Positions 1-9,678 of a stretch of DNA of 64,000 bases are shown here, piece after piece. Below the pieces are notes generated by a model. It did not search any database. It was not told the DNA's origin and saw only the letters and a list, made by a program, of their open reading frames with translations. Source of the DNA: Kaistella gelatinilytica (GTDB taxonomy: Bacteria; Bacteroidota; Bacteroidia; Flavobacteriales; Weeksellaceae); assembly GCF_015679325.1 (NCBI RefSeq), contig NZ_JADPVI010000002.1, positions 733,126-797,125 of the forward strand, given 5' to 3'. The first letter of the stretch is position 1; the number at the start of each line of letters is the position of its first letter. The position numbers and the translations under genes were made by a program.

Positions 1-431
1 CCAAAACTTAAATAAAACTGATTTCTGAGCAGATCGTCGCCAATTGTTTTTCTTTTATTGAAACCGTGAACGACCATGGGAACTTTCGATATTTTTCGGA
101 AAGGAATTAATCGGGAGAATCTTCTTACACAATGAATAATTAAAGGTTTTTGAATTTCATTCGCGAGATAAATCTGCCTTTCAAAAACTTCTTCCTGCAA
201 TTTTTCTTCAACTTCGATCAAACCATCTAAACCACACTCTCCGATCGCAACACACTTTTCTAACTTAGAAATTTCTTTTAACCAATGAAATTCTTCCTCC
301 ATATTATCCGAAATTGAATTGGGGTGAATTCCTGCAGAAAAATAATTCTTGGGCAATTCTTCTTTAAATTTCAAATTATAAATACCGAATTCGCTGTTAA
401 AATAATGATGGTGAAAATCAAAAAATTGCAT
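1..431 (-). CDS. TatD family metal-dependent hydrolase (3' part beyond window)
   Basis: The reading frame opens with ATG at 431 and is still open at base 1, so about 143 N-terminal residues are visible. They carry the TatD amidohydrolase-like landmarks in order: an early DFHHH metal-binding segment (residues 5-9), AGIHPN, AIGECGLDG with the metal-ligand Glu, PLIIHCVR and VVHGF. TatD proteins are two-metal phosphoesterases, usually DNases acting on 3' ends in the cytoplasm. The C-terminal half cannot be seen. The gene is divergent from the TetR-type gene at 522, with 90 bp between them. The family call is firm; the substrate is not known. Confidence 0.85.
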   Translation of the reverse strand, partial: MQFFDFHHHYFNSEFGIYNLKFKEELPKNYFSAGIHPNSISDNMEEEFHWLKEISKLEKCVAIGECGLDGLIEVEEKLQEEVFERQIYLANEIQKPLIIHCVRRFSRLIPFRKISKVPMVVHGFNKRKTIGDDLLRNQFYLSF

Positions 432-521
432 TCTCAAAAATACCGAAAAAACTAAACAAGTGACAAAATAGTAACATAAATTGTGTTAAAATTTCATTAA
501 CTTTACTCGAAATAAAACACC

Positions 522-1148
522 ATGAAGAAGAAATTTTCAGAAAAACAGATCCATATTTTGGATGTGGCTGAGAAATTAATTGCAAAAAAAGGCTTTGAGG
601 GAACGTCGATCCGGGATATTTCTACTGAAGCAAAAATAAATGTTGCCATGATCTCATACTACTTTGGCTCCAAGGAAAAAATGATGTCGTATCTCTACCG
701 CTACAGAGTTCAAAAAACCAGAGAAAGCTTTGCAGAATTTGCCGAAATTATAAAAGAAGGAAAACCGGAAATGCAGATGAAAGAACTGGTGAAATATGTA
801 GTCAATCAATTGTTTAAATATAATTATTTCCATGGCTTCGTAACACAGGAACTTCGTCATACCGAACATTTAAAAGATGATCTGCTCGAATTCTACACAA
901 CCTTTACCACAAAAATCGATGATGTTATTAAAAAAGGAGTTGCTTCCGGAGTTTTCACCAATGCTCCAAAACCGGAAGATGTTTTGACACTGATCGTGGG
1001 ATCTTCCCTTTTTGTAATTCGGAACAAAAATTTCTATGAACTGTATGTTTCGGGTAAAGAAGAAAATTATTTAGTGGAGGCAGAAAAAAAAATTCAGGCG
1101 AATCTTTTGATCACCGTTTTCTCCGTAATTGGATATCAAGCCTATTAA
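522..1148 (+). CDS. TetR/AcrR family transcriptional regulator
   Basis: A 208-residue protein with a typical TetR N-terminal helix-turn-helix at about residues 8-55: a helix ending in KKGFEGTS, the recognition region IRDISTEAKINVAMISYYF, then GSKEKMM. The remaining ~150 residues are alpha-helical and should form the ligand/dimer domain, which is not conserved enough to name a ligand. No efflux pump or target operon is adjacent: TatD is divergent upstream and the bamD homologue follows 147 bp downstream with its own promoter-like element. It is probably a local or self-acting repressor. The family call is certain; the target is unknown. Confidence 0.9.
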   Translation: MKKKFSEKQIHILDVAEKLIAKKGFEGTSIRDISTEAKINVAMISYYFGSKEKMMSYLYRYRVQKTRESFAEFAEIIKEGKPEMQMKELVKYVVNQLFKYNYFHGFVTQELRHTEHLKDDLLEFYTTFTTKIDDVIKKGVASGVFTNAPKPEDVLTLIVGSSLFVIRNKNFYELYVSGKEENYLVEAEKKIQANLLITVFSVIGYQAY

Positions 1149-1235
1149 AAAGGTGTTTTTTTTGAAATTATGAATATTTACCGTTAAAATATTAGTTAAA
1201 TAATCATAAAAGAAAATCTATTGATAAAAAAATGA

Positions 1236-1243
1236 TATTTTTG
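1236..1243 (+). promoter_or_regulatory. Putative -7 promoter element of bamD
   Basis: TATTTTTG matches the Bacteroidota -7 consensus TAnnTTTG and lies about 50 bp before the bamD start. The -33 TTG is not at ideal spacing. Confidence 0.45.
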
Positions 1244-1294
1244 CAAACTTAACCGCAGAAATCATTTAAAATTATTTTCTGCTATAATAGATTT

Positions 1295-2269
1295 ATGAAA
1301 AAACATTTGATAGTACTTCTTGCATTTTTCGCATTGTCTGCGTGTAACAGACAGCAAGGTTTAGCGATGAAAAGTGCAGATAAAGATTTTATCCTGAAAG
1401 TTGCCAACGAAAAATTCGAAAAGAAAAAATGGAGCGATGCACTTGCTCTCTACGAAAGGTTATCTAATCTGGTTGCAGGAACCGATGATGCGCCAAACGT
1501 AGTGTACAATTCTGCATACGCGAATTATTACGATAAAAATTACAAATTAGCAGGACATCAGTTCAAAAATTTCGCGGTGACTTTTCCCCAGGATAAGCGG
1601 GCGGAAGATGCATCTTACATGTCTGCGTTATGTTTTTACGAAGGTTCAATGGACTACAATCTCGATCAGACCAACACTGATCTGGCGATCAACGAACTTC
1701 AGACTTTCCTCAACAATTATCCGAACTCTGACAAGTCAAAAAACATCAATGAACTTATCGATGAACTGACTTATAAACTGGAATTCAAAGCGTATGAGAA
1801 CGCAAAACAATATTATAAGATAGCAGATTACAAAGCTGCAAATGTTGCTTTCGACAATGTGTTAAATGATTTCCCAAGCACCAAACTTCGTCCGAAAATT
1901 TATGATTATATTTTGAGATCGAGATACGAGCTTGCAACGAACTCTGTTTACGATTTGAAAAAAGACAGAATCGAAAACGCTTTATCGTTTACAAAACAGG
2001 TTGAAAGAGAAATGCCGAACAGCGAAAATGCAAAAACAGCAGTGGACTTGAGAACGAAATTAAACAAAGCGAAAGAAGATTTCGTGGTGTTAGAGAAAAG
2101 AGTGGAAGACCGAAGAAAAGAACTTTTGGATAAACAGAAAGCAGAAGAGGTAAGAACAAACGCAGAGAAAGATCTGAAAAGCGCAGAAAAGAACAGCGAT
2201 CAGATCAGGAGAGACAGTGCGTCTCTTGCTACACCGGCTCCTGCTGCGACTTTCCAAATCCAAAAATAA
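1295..2269 (+). CDS. bamD: Outer-membrane assembly lipoprotein BamD
   Basis: A 324-residue lipoprotein with a hydrophobic signal ending in the lipobox LSAC (Cys17). TPR-like helical repeats typical of BamD/YfiO follow: NEKFEKKKWSDAL, YNSAYANYYDKNYKLA, AEDASYMSALCFYEGS, and a second pair around KQYYKIADYKAANVAFD. BamD is the essential lipoprotein of the BAM complex, which inserts beta-barrels into the outer membrane from the periplasmic side. The C-terminal ~80 residues are highly charged and probably coiled coil, longer than in E. coli BamD (about 245 residues) but common in Bacteroidota. rpoZ-like, coaBC and recN follow in the order usual for flavobacteria. Confidence 0.88.
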   Translation: MKKHLIVLLAFFALSACNRQQGLAMKSADKDFILKVANEKFEKKKWSDALALYERLSNLVAGTDDAPNVVYNSAYANYYDKNYKLAGHQFKNFAVTFPQDKRAEDASYMSALCFYEGSMDYNLDQTNTDLAINELQTFLNNYPNSDKSKNINELIDELTYKLEFKAYENAKQYYKIADYKAANVAFDNVLNDFPSTKLRPKIYDYILRSRYELATNSVYDLKKDRIENALSFTKQVEREMPNSENAKTAVDLRTKLNKAKEDFVVLEKRVEDRRKELLDKQKAEEVRTNAEKDLKSAEKNSDQIRRDSASLATPAPAATFQIQK

Positions 2270-2273
2270 CCCG

Positions 2274-2281
2274 TATATTTG
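2274..2281 (+). promoter_or_regulatory. Putative -7 promoter element of the omega-subunit gene
   Basis: TATATTTG lies directly after the bamD stop codon and 31 bp before the next start, matching TAnnTTTG. It suggests that the omega gene can be transcribed separately from bamD. Confidence 0.5.
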
Positions 2282-2311
2282 CAAACTTATTAATATAATA
2301 ATTCACTGAAT

Positions 2312-2635
2312 ATGAGCGTAAAAGATTCTAAAGCCGAATTAAGTACAATAACTTACGACAAAGATAAAATCGAGGAAAAAGTGGGCTCTATCTATGAAGC
2401 CATCGTAATTATGGGGAAAAGAGCAGAGCAGATCAATGCTGAGATCCGCACTGAACTTCACAGTAAATTAGACGAATTTGCAGTGCATAATTCAACATTG
2501 GAAGAAGTTTTCGAAAACAGAGAGCAGATTGAGATCTCTAAACATTACGAAAAACTTCCTAAACCTACATCCATCGCGATCAGAGAATGGTTAGATGGTG
2601 AAATTTATTTTAGAAATACAGACGAAAGAAACTAA
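2312..2635 (+). CDS. rpoZ: RNA polymerase omega subunit (Bacteroidota type)
   Basis: A 107-residue protein between bamD and coaBC, the position where flavobacteria carry their RpoZ-like protein. It contains an omega-like segment, YEAIVIMGKRAEQINAEI (about residues 28-45), followed by a helical acidic middle and a short conserved tail. Omega assists folding and assembly of the beta' subunit. Sequence conservation with proteobacterial RpoZ is weak, so the call rests on this motif and on gene order. A strong intrinsic terminator follows at 2660. Confidence 0.8.
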   Translation: MSVKDSKAELSTITYDKDKIEEKVGSIYEAIVIMGKRAEQINAEIRTELHSKLDEFAVHNSTLEEVFENREQIEISKHYEKLPKPTSIAIREWLDGEIYFRNTDERN

Positions 2636-2659
2636 TTTCTGGTTTTTTCCAAATACAAT

Positions 2660-2694
2660 AAAAGTCACAAAAGATCTATGCTTTTGTGACTTTT
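2660..2694 (+). terminator. Intrinsic terminator after rpoZ
   Basis: A perfect 14-bp inverted repeat (AAAAGTCACAAAAG with its complement) around a 7-base loop, with U residues at the 3' arm. Confidence 0.85.
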
Positions 2695-2789
2695 GCTATT
2701 TCTAAAGTACATATTTCGCTACATCATTCCTCCAAATTTCTATTTCTAAAAATTTAAGTAAATTCGTTCCACTATAAACGGTCACTGAA

Positions 2790-3995
2790 ATGAACATTAA
2801 AGGTAAAAAAATTCTCATCTGTATTTGCGGCGGAATTGCTGCTTACAAAATAACTTACCTCGTGCGAAACCTCATTAAAAAAGGTGCAGAAGTTCAAATT
2901 TTAATGACTCCTTCAGCGGAAAATTTCGTTTCGAAACTCACGCTTTCTACCCTTTCAAAAAATCCTGTTTTCTCCGACTTTTATTCTGAAAATGGAACGT
3001 GGAATAATCATGTGGAATTTGCACTTTGGGCAGATCTGATCGTAGTTGCTCCCTGTACTGCAAATACTCTGGCTAAAATGGTTCACGGAATTTGCGATAA
3101 TTTAGTGATTGCCACTTATATGTCGGCGAAATGCCCCGTCTTTATTGTTCCTGCAATGGATCTGGATATGTATAAACATCCGTCGACGCGACAAAATTTA
3201 GAAATGGCAGAAGATTTCGGACATTTTATTATTCCCGCAGAAATAGGTGAATTAGCCAGCGGATTATCCGGACAAGGTCGAATGGCCGAACCTGAAACTA
3301 TCGTCGAAAAAATAGAAGAATTTTTTAATACAACGTCTCAATCCAAAACCTGGGTCGGAAAAACAGTATTGATTACAGCTGGACCAACTTACGAAGCGAT
3401 TGATCCTGTTCGATTTATAGGAAATCATTCTTCCGGAAAAATGGGTTTCTCACTGGCAGATGTTGCTGCTGATCGCGGCGCGAACGTGATCTTAATTTCC
3501 GGGCCAAGTTCTCAGACTACCAATCATCCCAATATAAAAGTTCACCGCGTTACTTCTGCAAAAGAGATGTTTGAGGAAGTTTTCAAACATTACGAAAATT
3601 GCGATGTTGCGATTGCAAGTGCTGCGGTTGCCGATTACTCTCCGAAAGAAATAGCCAAAGAGAAAATTAAAAAAAATGATGATTCTTTGACCATTGAACT
3701 CATAAAAAATCCGGATATACTGAAAACGATGGGCGAGAGAAAAACCCATCAATTTCTCGTAGGATTTGCGCTGGAAACTCAAAATGAAGAAGAGAATGCA
3801 AAAGGCAAACTGGCGAAAAAGAATCTCGATATGATCGTTTTAAATTCATTGCGCGATGCTGGAGCAGGATTTAAAAGCGACACCAATAAAATTAAAATTA
3901 TTACAAAAACCGAAGTGAAAGAATTTACTTTGAAATCGAAAAATGATGTCGCAAAAGATATTTTAAATTTCGTGGAAGAACAGATTTCAAAATAA
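2790..3995 (+). CDS. coaBC: Bifunctional phosphopantothenoylcysteine decarboxylase / phosphopantothenate-cysteine ligase
   Basis: A 401-residue fusion enzyme of coenzyme A synthesis. Residues ~1-175 are the flavoprotein decarboxylase (CoaC): GGIAAYK near the N-terminus, the active-site region NHVEFALWADLIVVAPCTANT, and VPAMDLDMYKHP. Residues ~185-401 are the ligase (CoaB), with the nucleotide-binding start VLITAGPTYEAIDPVRFIGN and HSSGKMG, and the later NPDIL and VGFALET motifs. Together they convert 4'-phosphopantothenate and cysteine to 4'-phosphopantetheine. Length and domain order are normal. It is followed closely by the DUF4835 gene (31-37 bp) and recN. Confidence 0.95.
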   Translation: MNIKGKKILICICGGIAAYKITYLVRNLIKKGAEVQILMTPSAENFVSKLTLSTLSKNPVFSDFYSENGTWNNHVEFALWADLIVVAPCTANTLAKMVHGICDNLVIATYMSAKCPVFIVPAMDLDMYKHPSTRQNLEMAEDFGHFIIPAEIGELASGLSGQGRMAEPETIVEKIEEFFNTTSQSKTWVGKTVLITAGPTYEAIDPVRFIGNHSSGKMGFSLADVAADRGANVILISGPSSQTTNHPNIKVHRVTSAKEMFEEVFKHYENCDVAIASAAVADYSPKEIAKEKIKKNDDSLTIELIKNPDILKTMGERKTHQFLVGFALETQNEEENAKGKLAKKNLDMIVLNSLRDAGAGFKSDTNKIKIITKTEVKEFTLKSKNDVAKDILNFVEEQISK

Positions 3996-4032
3996 TATCC
4001 TTAAATTTCCGTTTTCTAATTTTACATTGAAC

Positions 4033-4938
4033 ATGAAGAAACTTTTTACAATATTCCTCCTTATTTTCACCTTTCAATTAAGCTTCTCTCAGGAGCTTTT
4101 GGCAAATGTTCAGGTCAACGCACAACAGCTTGGCGGGAGTAATACGCAGGTTTATAAAACTTTAGAAAAAAATTTAAGAGATTTTATCAACAATACAAGC
4201 TGGACCGGAAAAAAACTGCAGAATTTAGAAAAGATCAAGTGCAATTTCGCCATTGTTATCGCAGAACGATCTGGAAACAGTAATTTCAAAGCAAGTCTCG
4301 TCGTACAGGCAGTTCGACCGGTTTTCAATACGACTTATGAAACGCCACTTTTAAACCTCAACGATACTAAATTTTCGTTTGATTATACCGAAAATGAAAA
4401 TCTCGTTTTTAATGAAAGACAGTTTTCCGGTAAAAACTTAATTGATGTAATCAGTTTTTATGTTTATACTATTTTGGGCTACGACGGCGACAGTTTCAAA
4501 GTGAAAGGGGGACAACCTTGGTTTGAAAAAGCTCAGAAAATTTTGAACAATTCTCAAAATCAAAGTTTTGAAGGATGGTCATTAATTGAAGGCCCAAAAA
4601 CCAGAGCCGCTTTGGTCGATAATATGTTGAGACCGGAACAAAATACACTCCGAAACCTTTATTATACTTATCATCGTGCGGGTTTAGATAATCTTGGAAA
4701 ACAGGATCAATCTGCCGGAAAAAAGATTATTGCAGATGCTGTTTTACAATTGAAAGAGTATGAAAATAATTTTCAGATGAATTATCCGGTGAATATTTTC
4801 ATCGACACCAAAAAACAGGAAATTTTCGACATTTTCAATACCGGAAATAATGCCAATATCAATATGGCAGATCTTAAATCGCTGCTCATTATTTTATCTC
4901 CGAAAGATATCGATAGCAAATGGAATAAGTGGAAATAG
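4033..4938 (+). CDS. DUF4835 family protein, PorD-like
   Basis: A secreted protein of 301 residues; the ATG at 4033 gives a clean signal peptide ending ...FSQ, better than the in-frame TTG at 4027. The mature part begins LLANVQVNAQQLGGSN and continues with a long alpha/beta body (KTLEKNLRDFINNTSW, FNTTYETPLLNLND), which is the flavobacterial family found between coaBC and recN. From memory, this family includes PorD, linked to the type IX secretion system; that link is family knowledge and is not shown by the sequence. Probably periplasmic. Confidence 0.75.
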   Translation: MKKLFTIFLLIFTFQLSFSQELLANVQVNAQQLGGSNTQVYKTLEKNLRDFINNTSWTGKKLQNLEKIKCNFAIVIAERSGNSNFKASLVVQAVRPVFNTTYETPLLNLNDTKFSFDYTENENLVFNERQFSGKNLIDVISFYVYTILGYDGDSFKVKGGQPWFEKAQKILNNSQNQSFEGWSLIEGPKTRAALVDNMLRPEQNTLRNLYYTYHRAGLDNLGKQDQSAGKKIIADAVLQLKEYENNFQMNYPVNIFIDTKKQEIFDIFNTGNNANINMADLKSLLIILSPKDIDSKWNKWK

Positions 4939-5013
4939 ATTGAAATCTCTTTTAAATTCTTAAATTTACAAACCGAAATTCAATTGGTAATTTCGTAATT
5001 GATTTTTCAAAAT

Positions 5014-6663
5014 ATGCTTTCAAGAATTTTCATTCAAAACTTTGCGCTTATTGATTCCCTCGAAATTACTTTGAACAAGGGTTTACAGGTAATTACGGGA
5101 GAAACTGGTGCTGGGAAATCAATTATTCTTGGTGCGCTGCGTTTAATTCTGGGCGAAAGAGCAGACGTAAAATCAACTCAGAGTTCCGAAACTAAAAGTA
5201 TCGTTGAAGCTGAATTTAATTTAAATGAAACGTTTAAATTTTTTTTTGAAGAAAACGATCTAGACTTCGAAAATCAAACGATTATCCGAAGAGAAATTCT
5301 GCCCACCGGTAAATCCCGCGCTTTTGTCAATGATGTTCCTGTCACTTTGGAGACATTGAAGAAACTTTCTGAAAAGCTCATCGATATTCACTCCCAATTT
5401 GAAACATCCAATTTGTTTGATGAGGAATATCAATTTCGAATGATCGACGGACTTTCGAAAAACAAAACCTTAATTACCAATTATCAGCAGGAGTTTTTAG
5501 TTTACAAAAGGTTGGTCAAAGAACTGGAGAATTTTAAAAAACAACTTCTTGAAGGCAATAAAGAAAACGATTACAAAGTATTTTTGCTGGAGGAATTGTT
5601 GGAGGCGAATCTGGATGAATTTGATCTGGAAGAAGTTCAGGATCAATTAAGCAAACATGAAAACGCGGAGACGATCATTGAAAATCTGTCTTTGATCTTC
5701 AATAAAATGGATGCAGAAGAAATTGGCGTTCTGGATTCATTGCTCGATGTAAAAACGAAATTATCAAAAGTTGCTTCTCTTTCTCATGAATTTTCAAGGT
5801 TAAATCAGAGATTTGAGGAAACTTTTGTTGAATTGAAAGATCTCGTTTTCGACCTTCAAAACGAAGCTGAACATATGGAAACAAATCCACAAACATTGCT
5901 GGATCTGTCTTCGAGACTCAATAAAATTAATACTTTATTCCTGAAACATAAAGTAAATTCCGTCGATGAACTGAAGGCAATTCGCGACGAAATGCAGAAC
6001 GATCAAACTGGTTTTGCAGAATTAGAGTTTTTAATCGAGAGCACTGAAAAGCAAATTGCGGCTTCTTCTCAAAGTTTAGAAAAAGCTTCAAACGAATTAT
6101 CTCAGAACCGAAAAAAAGCCATTCCAAATTTCATTAAAAAGACGGAAAAGCTACTTAATCAGTTAGGTTTAGAAAAAGCCAAAATCGAAGTTCAGTTAAC
6201 TGAAGTTGAAAGCTATAACAATTTTGGAAAAGAAAATATTCAATTATTATTTCAGGCAAATGCAGGTTTTCCTTTAAAGCCGATCCAGACCGCAATTTCA
6301 GGTGGTGAACGTTCCCGGGTAATGCTTTCCATTAAAAAACTGATGGCAGAAAATGCAGAACTTCCGACATTAATTCTGGACGAAATCGACACCGGAGTTT
6401 CCGGTAAAGTCGCAGAAGAAATGGGAAATGTGATGAAAGACATGTCAGAAAACATGCAACTCATCGTGATCACCCATCTTGCACAGGTTGCGGCGAAAGG
6501 AAATAATAATTACAAAGTCATCAAAAGAGAAGTTTCCGGGAAAACCCAAACGACGATCATTCCTTTGAATCACGACGAAAAATTACAGGAAATCGCACAG
6601 TTGCTTTCTGGCAGTAAGATCACTGATGCCGCAGTTTCTCAGGCAAGAGAACTGATGAAGTAA
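5014..6663 (+). CDS. recN: DNA repair protein RecN
   Basis: An SMC-like ATPase of 549 residues from ATG 5014; an in-frame TTG at 4999 is less likely because the family starts MLSRIFIQNFALI. Walker A GETGAGKS is at residues 29-36, a long coiled-coil arm spans about 150-350, the signature is ISGGERSRVMLS, and Walker B is LPTLILDEIDTGVSG, followed by the His switch VITHLAQVAA. RecN acts in the cytoplasm in double-strand-break repair with RecA. Length matches the family (550-560 residues). Confidence 0.95.
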   Translation: MLSRIFIQNFALIDSLEITLNKGLQVITGETGAGKSIILGALRLILGERADVKSTQSSETKSIVEAEFNLNETFKFFFEENDLDFENQTIIRREILPTGKSRAFVNDVPVTLETLKKLSEKLIDIHSQFETSNLFDEEYQFRMIDGLSKNKTLITNYQQEFLVYKRLVKELENFKKQLLEGNKENDYKVFLLEELLEANLDEFDLEEVQDQLSKHENAETIIENLSLIFNKMDAEEIGVLDSLLDVKTKLSKVASLSHEFSRLNQRFEETFVELKDLVFDLQNEAEHMETNPQTLLDLSSRLNKINTLFLKHKVNSVDELKAIRDEMQNDQTGFAELEFLIESTEKQIAASSQSLEKASNELSQNRKKAIPNFIKKTEKLLNQLGLEKAKIEVQLTEVESYNNFGKENIQLLFQANAGFPLKPIQTAISGGERSRVMLSIKKLMAENAELPTLILDEIDTGVSGKVAEEMGNVMKDMSENMQLIVITHLAQVAAKGNNNYKVIKREVSGKTQTTIIPLNHDEKLQEIAQLLSGSKITDAAVSQARELMK

Positions 6664-6713
6664 TTCATCTGTAACATTTTTCTTATTTTTAGACTTATCA
6701 TAAAACTAAGAAA

Positions 6714-8180
6714 ATGTACCGAAGACTCATCCAGTTCGAATTCAAAAATTTCATACGAAATCCGCAATTCGGCGCTAATCTTGGAATGAAAATTCTGATG
6801 TTTTTCGGAATGGCTTATTTCAGTTTTGCCTATCTGGCTCTTCCATTTCTGCTTTATTTCTTTGCGACTGAAAAATTACATGTAGATCCTGTTCTTATTT
6901 TCTGTAAGTATTTTATTTACTATTGGGCAATTGATCTGCTGGTTCGTTATTTCATGCAACAAATGCCGACGCAAAACATCAAACCTTTTCTCACTCTAGG
7001 AATTTCGAAAAAAAAACTGGTGAATTATACCATGGTCAAAGTTCTTGTGAATTTTTTCAACTGGGGAAATTTACTTTTTCTTCTCCCTTTTGCCGGACTT
7101 CTTATTATTGATGGCGGATTTTCGGTGATTCATGTCTTAATGTTTACCATTGGAATTTTAGCGGTTTTCTATTTTAACAATTTTCTCAATATTTTACTCA
7201 ACGGAAAAAATGCGGTTGTCATAACCGTCTTCGGAATTATGGCGATTTTTGGCGCTTTAGAATATTATAAAGTCATCCAACTGTCTCACTATTCGCAGAA
7301 AATCTTCTACAGCTTCTATCAATATTTTGGAGTGTTTCTTATCCCAGTAATTCTGGCAATTTTAGCAGCATATGTCGCTTATCAGGAAATTTACAGAAAC
7401 TTTTACCTCGATAAAGGATTAGAATTAAAAGTCGCAGAAGGTAAAACTGAAAACATCGTATTTTTGAATCGCTACGGTGTGATGGGAACTTTTATTAACA
7501 ATGATATAAGATTGCTGAAGAGAAGTAAAGCTGCTAAATCGGCTTTAACAATGAGCTTGTTCTTTCTGTTTTATGGTTTACTGACTTACTCGAAAGGCTA
7601 TGACAACAGTTTTATGCAACTCTTCACCGGAATTTTTATCACGGGCGGATTTATGTTGATGTTTGGTCAGCGCGTTCCAAGTTGGGACAGTTCGTATTAT
7701 CCTTTGATGATGACACAAAATGTTCCGTATAAAGAATATTTGAAAGGAAAATGGTCGCTGATCATCATCGGTATTTCTGTTTCGATTGTTCTGGCTTCAG
7801 CTTATCTTCTGATTAGTTGGGAGTTTTATTTAACAGTTCTTGCTGCAGGTTTATATAATTTAGGCGTCAATTCCTACATCACGCTTTTAGCAGGTGCTTT
7901 CAATAAAAAACCAATTGACCTGAACTCAAAAAGCAAATCATTCGGTGGTGGTGGCAATAATTTTAATATGAAAATTATGCTGCTTCTCCTACCACAAATG
8001 ATTTTACCGATGGGCGTTTTTGCGGTAATGAAACACTTCTTCGGAATTTATCCTGCAGTTGGGAGTTTAGCAATTCTGGGAATTATTGGTTTTTCTCTTA
8101 GACACAAAATTTTCGATGTGATCGTTAAAGTTTATAAAAACCAGAAATATTCGACCCTCGATGCCTTCAAAAAAGTATAA
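6714..8180 (+). CDS. DUF5687 family membrane protein, probable ABC exporter permease
   Basis: A 488-residue integral inner-membrane protein with about ten hydrophobic segments, starting MYRRLIQFEFKNFIRNPQFG, as in DUF5687 proteins of Bacteroidota. A Gly-rich cytoplasmic loop (SFGGGGNNFN) lies near residue 415. The ABC ATPase follows 69 bp downstream, so the pair most likely forms one ABC-2-like transporter. The substrate is unknown. Confidence 0.82.
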   Translation: MYRRLIQFEFKNFIRNPQFGANLGMKILMFFGMAYFSFAYLALPFLLYFFATEKLHVDPVLIFCKYFIYYWAIDLLVRYFMQQMPTQNIKPFLTLGISKKKLVNYTMVKVLVNFFNWGNLLFLLPFAGLLIIDGGFSVIHVLMFTIGILAVFYFNNFLNILLNGKNAVVITVFGIMAIFGALEYYKVIQLSHYSQKIFYSFYQYFGVFLIPVILAILAAYVAYQEIYRNFYLDKGLELKVAEGKTENIVFLNRYGVMGTFINNDIRLLKRSKAAKSALTMSLFFLFYGLLTYSKGYDNSFMQLFTGIFITGGFMLMFGQRVPSWDSSYYPLMMTQNVPYKEYLKGKWSLIIIGISVSIVLASAYLLISWEFYLTVLAAGLYNLGVNSYITLLAGAFNKKPIDLNSKSKSFGGGGNNFNMKIMLLLLPQMILPMGVFAVMKHFFGIYPAVGSLAILGIIGFSLRHKIFDVIVKVYKNQKYSTLDAFKKV

Positions 8181-8249
8181 TTTATTTATTCAATTTTCGC
8201 ACAAAGAAATTTCTTCCTATCTAAAACCCATCATCTAAAACCTCATCAA

Positions 8250-8963
8250 ATGATTTCAATTCAAAATATATCTAAAGTTTACGGAACCAAAAAAGTGCTT
8301 CACATCGAAAACCTCGTCATTCCGAAAGGAGAGAGTTTCGGTTTGGTAGGAAATAACGGCGCCGGAAAAACGACCCTTTTCAGTCTTTTGTTAGATTTAA
8401 TAGAACCTACAACAGGATTTATCGAAATCGATGGAAATAAAGTTAACGAAAATGAAAACTGGAAAAAGAAAGTTTCTGCTTTTATTGATGACACGTTCTT
8501 GATCGGTTATTTAACTCCGGAAGAATATTTCTATTTTCTGGGCGAACTTCGCGGGCAAAACAAAGCAAGTGTCGACGAATTCTTAAAACAGTTCCATGAT
8601 TTTTTTAATGGTGAGATTTTAAATGCCAAAAAATACATCCGTGATCTATCGAAAGGAAATCAGAAAAAAGTCGGAATTGTAGGCGCTTTAATTGGAACTC
8701 CCGAAATTATTGTTCTGGATGAACCTTTTGCGAACCTCGATCCTTCCACTCAAATTAAATTGAAGAAATTAATAAAAGACTGGACAAAAAACGAACAAGT
8801 CACTTTTCTAATTTCAAGTCACGATCTTGCACATACGACCGAAGTCAGCAACAGAATCGTATTGCTCGACAAAGGCGAAATGATAAAAGATATCATCACG
8901 ACTCCGGAAACTTTGCAGGAATTAGAAGATTTCTTCGCCACCTCGGTTGAAGTTTCAATCTAA
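8250..8963 (+). CDS. ABC transporter ATP-binding protein
   Basis: A 237-residue ABC ATPase with Walker A GNNGAGKTT (about residues 34-42), signature LSKGNQKKVGI, Walker B IIVLDEPFANLDP and H-loop SSHDLAH. It is the likely partner of the upstream DUF5687 permease, with which it is co-oriented. The sequence resembles the CcmA/NatA-type exporter subfamily. An intrinsic terminator follows. The substrate cannot be inferred. Confidence 0.92.
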   Translation: MISIQNISKVYGTKKVLHIENLVIPKGESFGLVGNNGAGKTTLFSLLLDLIEPTTGFIEIDGNKVNENENWKKKVSAFIDDTFLIGYLTPEEYFYFLGELRGQNKASVDEFLKQFHDFFNGEILNAKKYIRDLSKGNQKKVGIVGALIGTPEIIVLDEPFANLDPSTQIKLKKLIKDWTKNEQVTFLISSHDLAHTTEVSNRIVLLDKGEMIKDIITTPETLQELEDFFATSVEVSI

Positions 8964-8974
8964 ATTCATAATCA

Positions 8975-9011
8975 AAATCCATTTTCATTTATTAGAAAGT
9001 GGATTTTTTTT
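8975..9011 (+). terminator. Intrinsic terminator after the ABC ATPase
   Basis: Inverted repeat AAAATCCATTTTC / GAAAGTGGATTTT (one mismatch) followed by a run of T. Confidence 0.75.
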
Positions 9012-9111
9012 TAATTCATTATCAATTACTTACAGTTTAAATATTGAAAAATTATTTTTAACTGTAACCTTTTTAAAATTTTGTTGTCTTTAAAGTAGAA
9101 ATAGAATAAGT

Positions 9112-9678
9112 ATGAAGATTTTGTTCAATAATAAAAAAGATGATTTGCTAAGTCGCCTGCAAAAACAGGAGCCGGCTGCGCAGAAAATCTTCTATGAACA
9201 AAATGTAAAGCGATTCTTAAGTGTGAGCAAAAGTTATGTCAGCGATATTTACCAGGCTGAAGATTGCGTGATCAAAGCATTTTGCAAGATGTTCAAAAGT
9301 ATCGAAACATTTCGCAGCGAAGGAAATCTCGAAGGTTGGGCCAGAAGAATTGTAGTGAACGAATGTCTGAATTTTATTAAAAGCCACAAAACGGTTTTTT
9401 ATATTGATGACATTAATCCCGCAGTTCTGGAAGAATTTCATGACGAAATCACCGACTTTGATTTTAATGCGCAGGAACTTTTAGACCAGCTTCCGGATGC
9501 TTACAGAATGGTTTTTAACCTTTATGTCATCGAAGGTTGTTCGCATCAGGAAATTTCTGAAACGCTCGACATTTCTTTAGCAGTAAGTAAAACACAACTG
9601 TTTCGCGCAAAAGAGAAATTAAGAAAAATCTACTTTCAGCAACAAAAAAACTTGAAAAATGAATACTCCGAAATATAA
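9112..9678 (+). CDS. ECF-type RNA polymerase sigma factor
   Basis: A 188-residue sigma-70 family protein. The sigma-2 region (about residues 12-90) includes SVSKSYVSDIYQAEDCVIKAFCKMF and WARRIVVNECLNFIK. The sigma-4 region has LPDAYRMVFNLYVIEGCSHQEISE then LDISLAVSKTQLFRAKEKLRK. It overlaps the next gene by 20 bp, so the two are translationally coupled, and a beta-barrel gene follows. The arrangement is sigma factor, single-pass membrane protein, outer-membrane protein. This suggests an envelope-responsive regulon; the signal is unknown. Confidence 0.92.
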   Translation: MKILFNNKKDDLLSRLQKQEPAAQKIFYEQNVKRFLSVSKSYVSDIYQAEDCVIKAFCKMFKSIETFRSEGNLEGWARRIVVNECLNFIKSHKTVFYIDDINPAVLEEFHDEITDFDFNAQELLDQLPDAYRMVFNLYVIEGCSHQEISETLDISLAVSKTQLFRAKEKLRKIYFQQQKNLKNEYSEI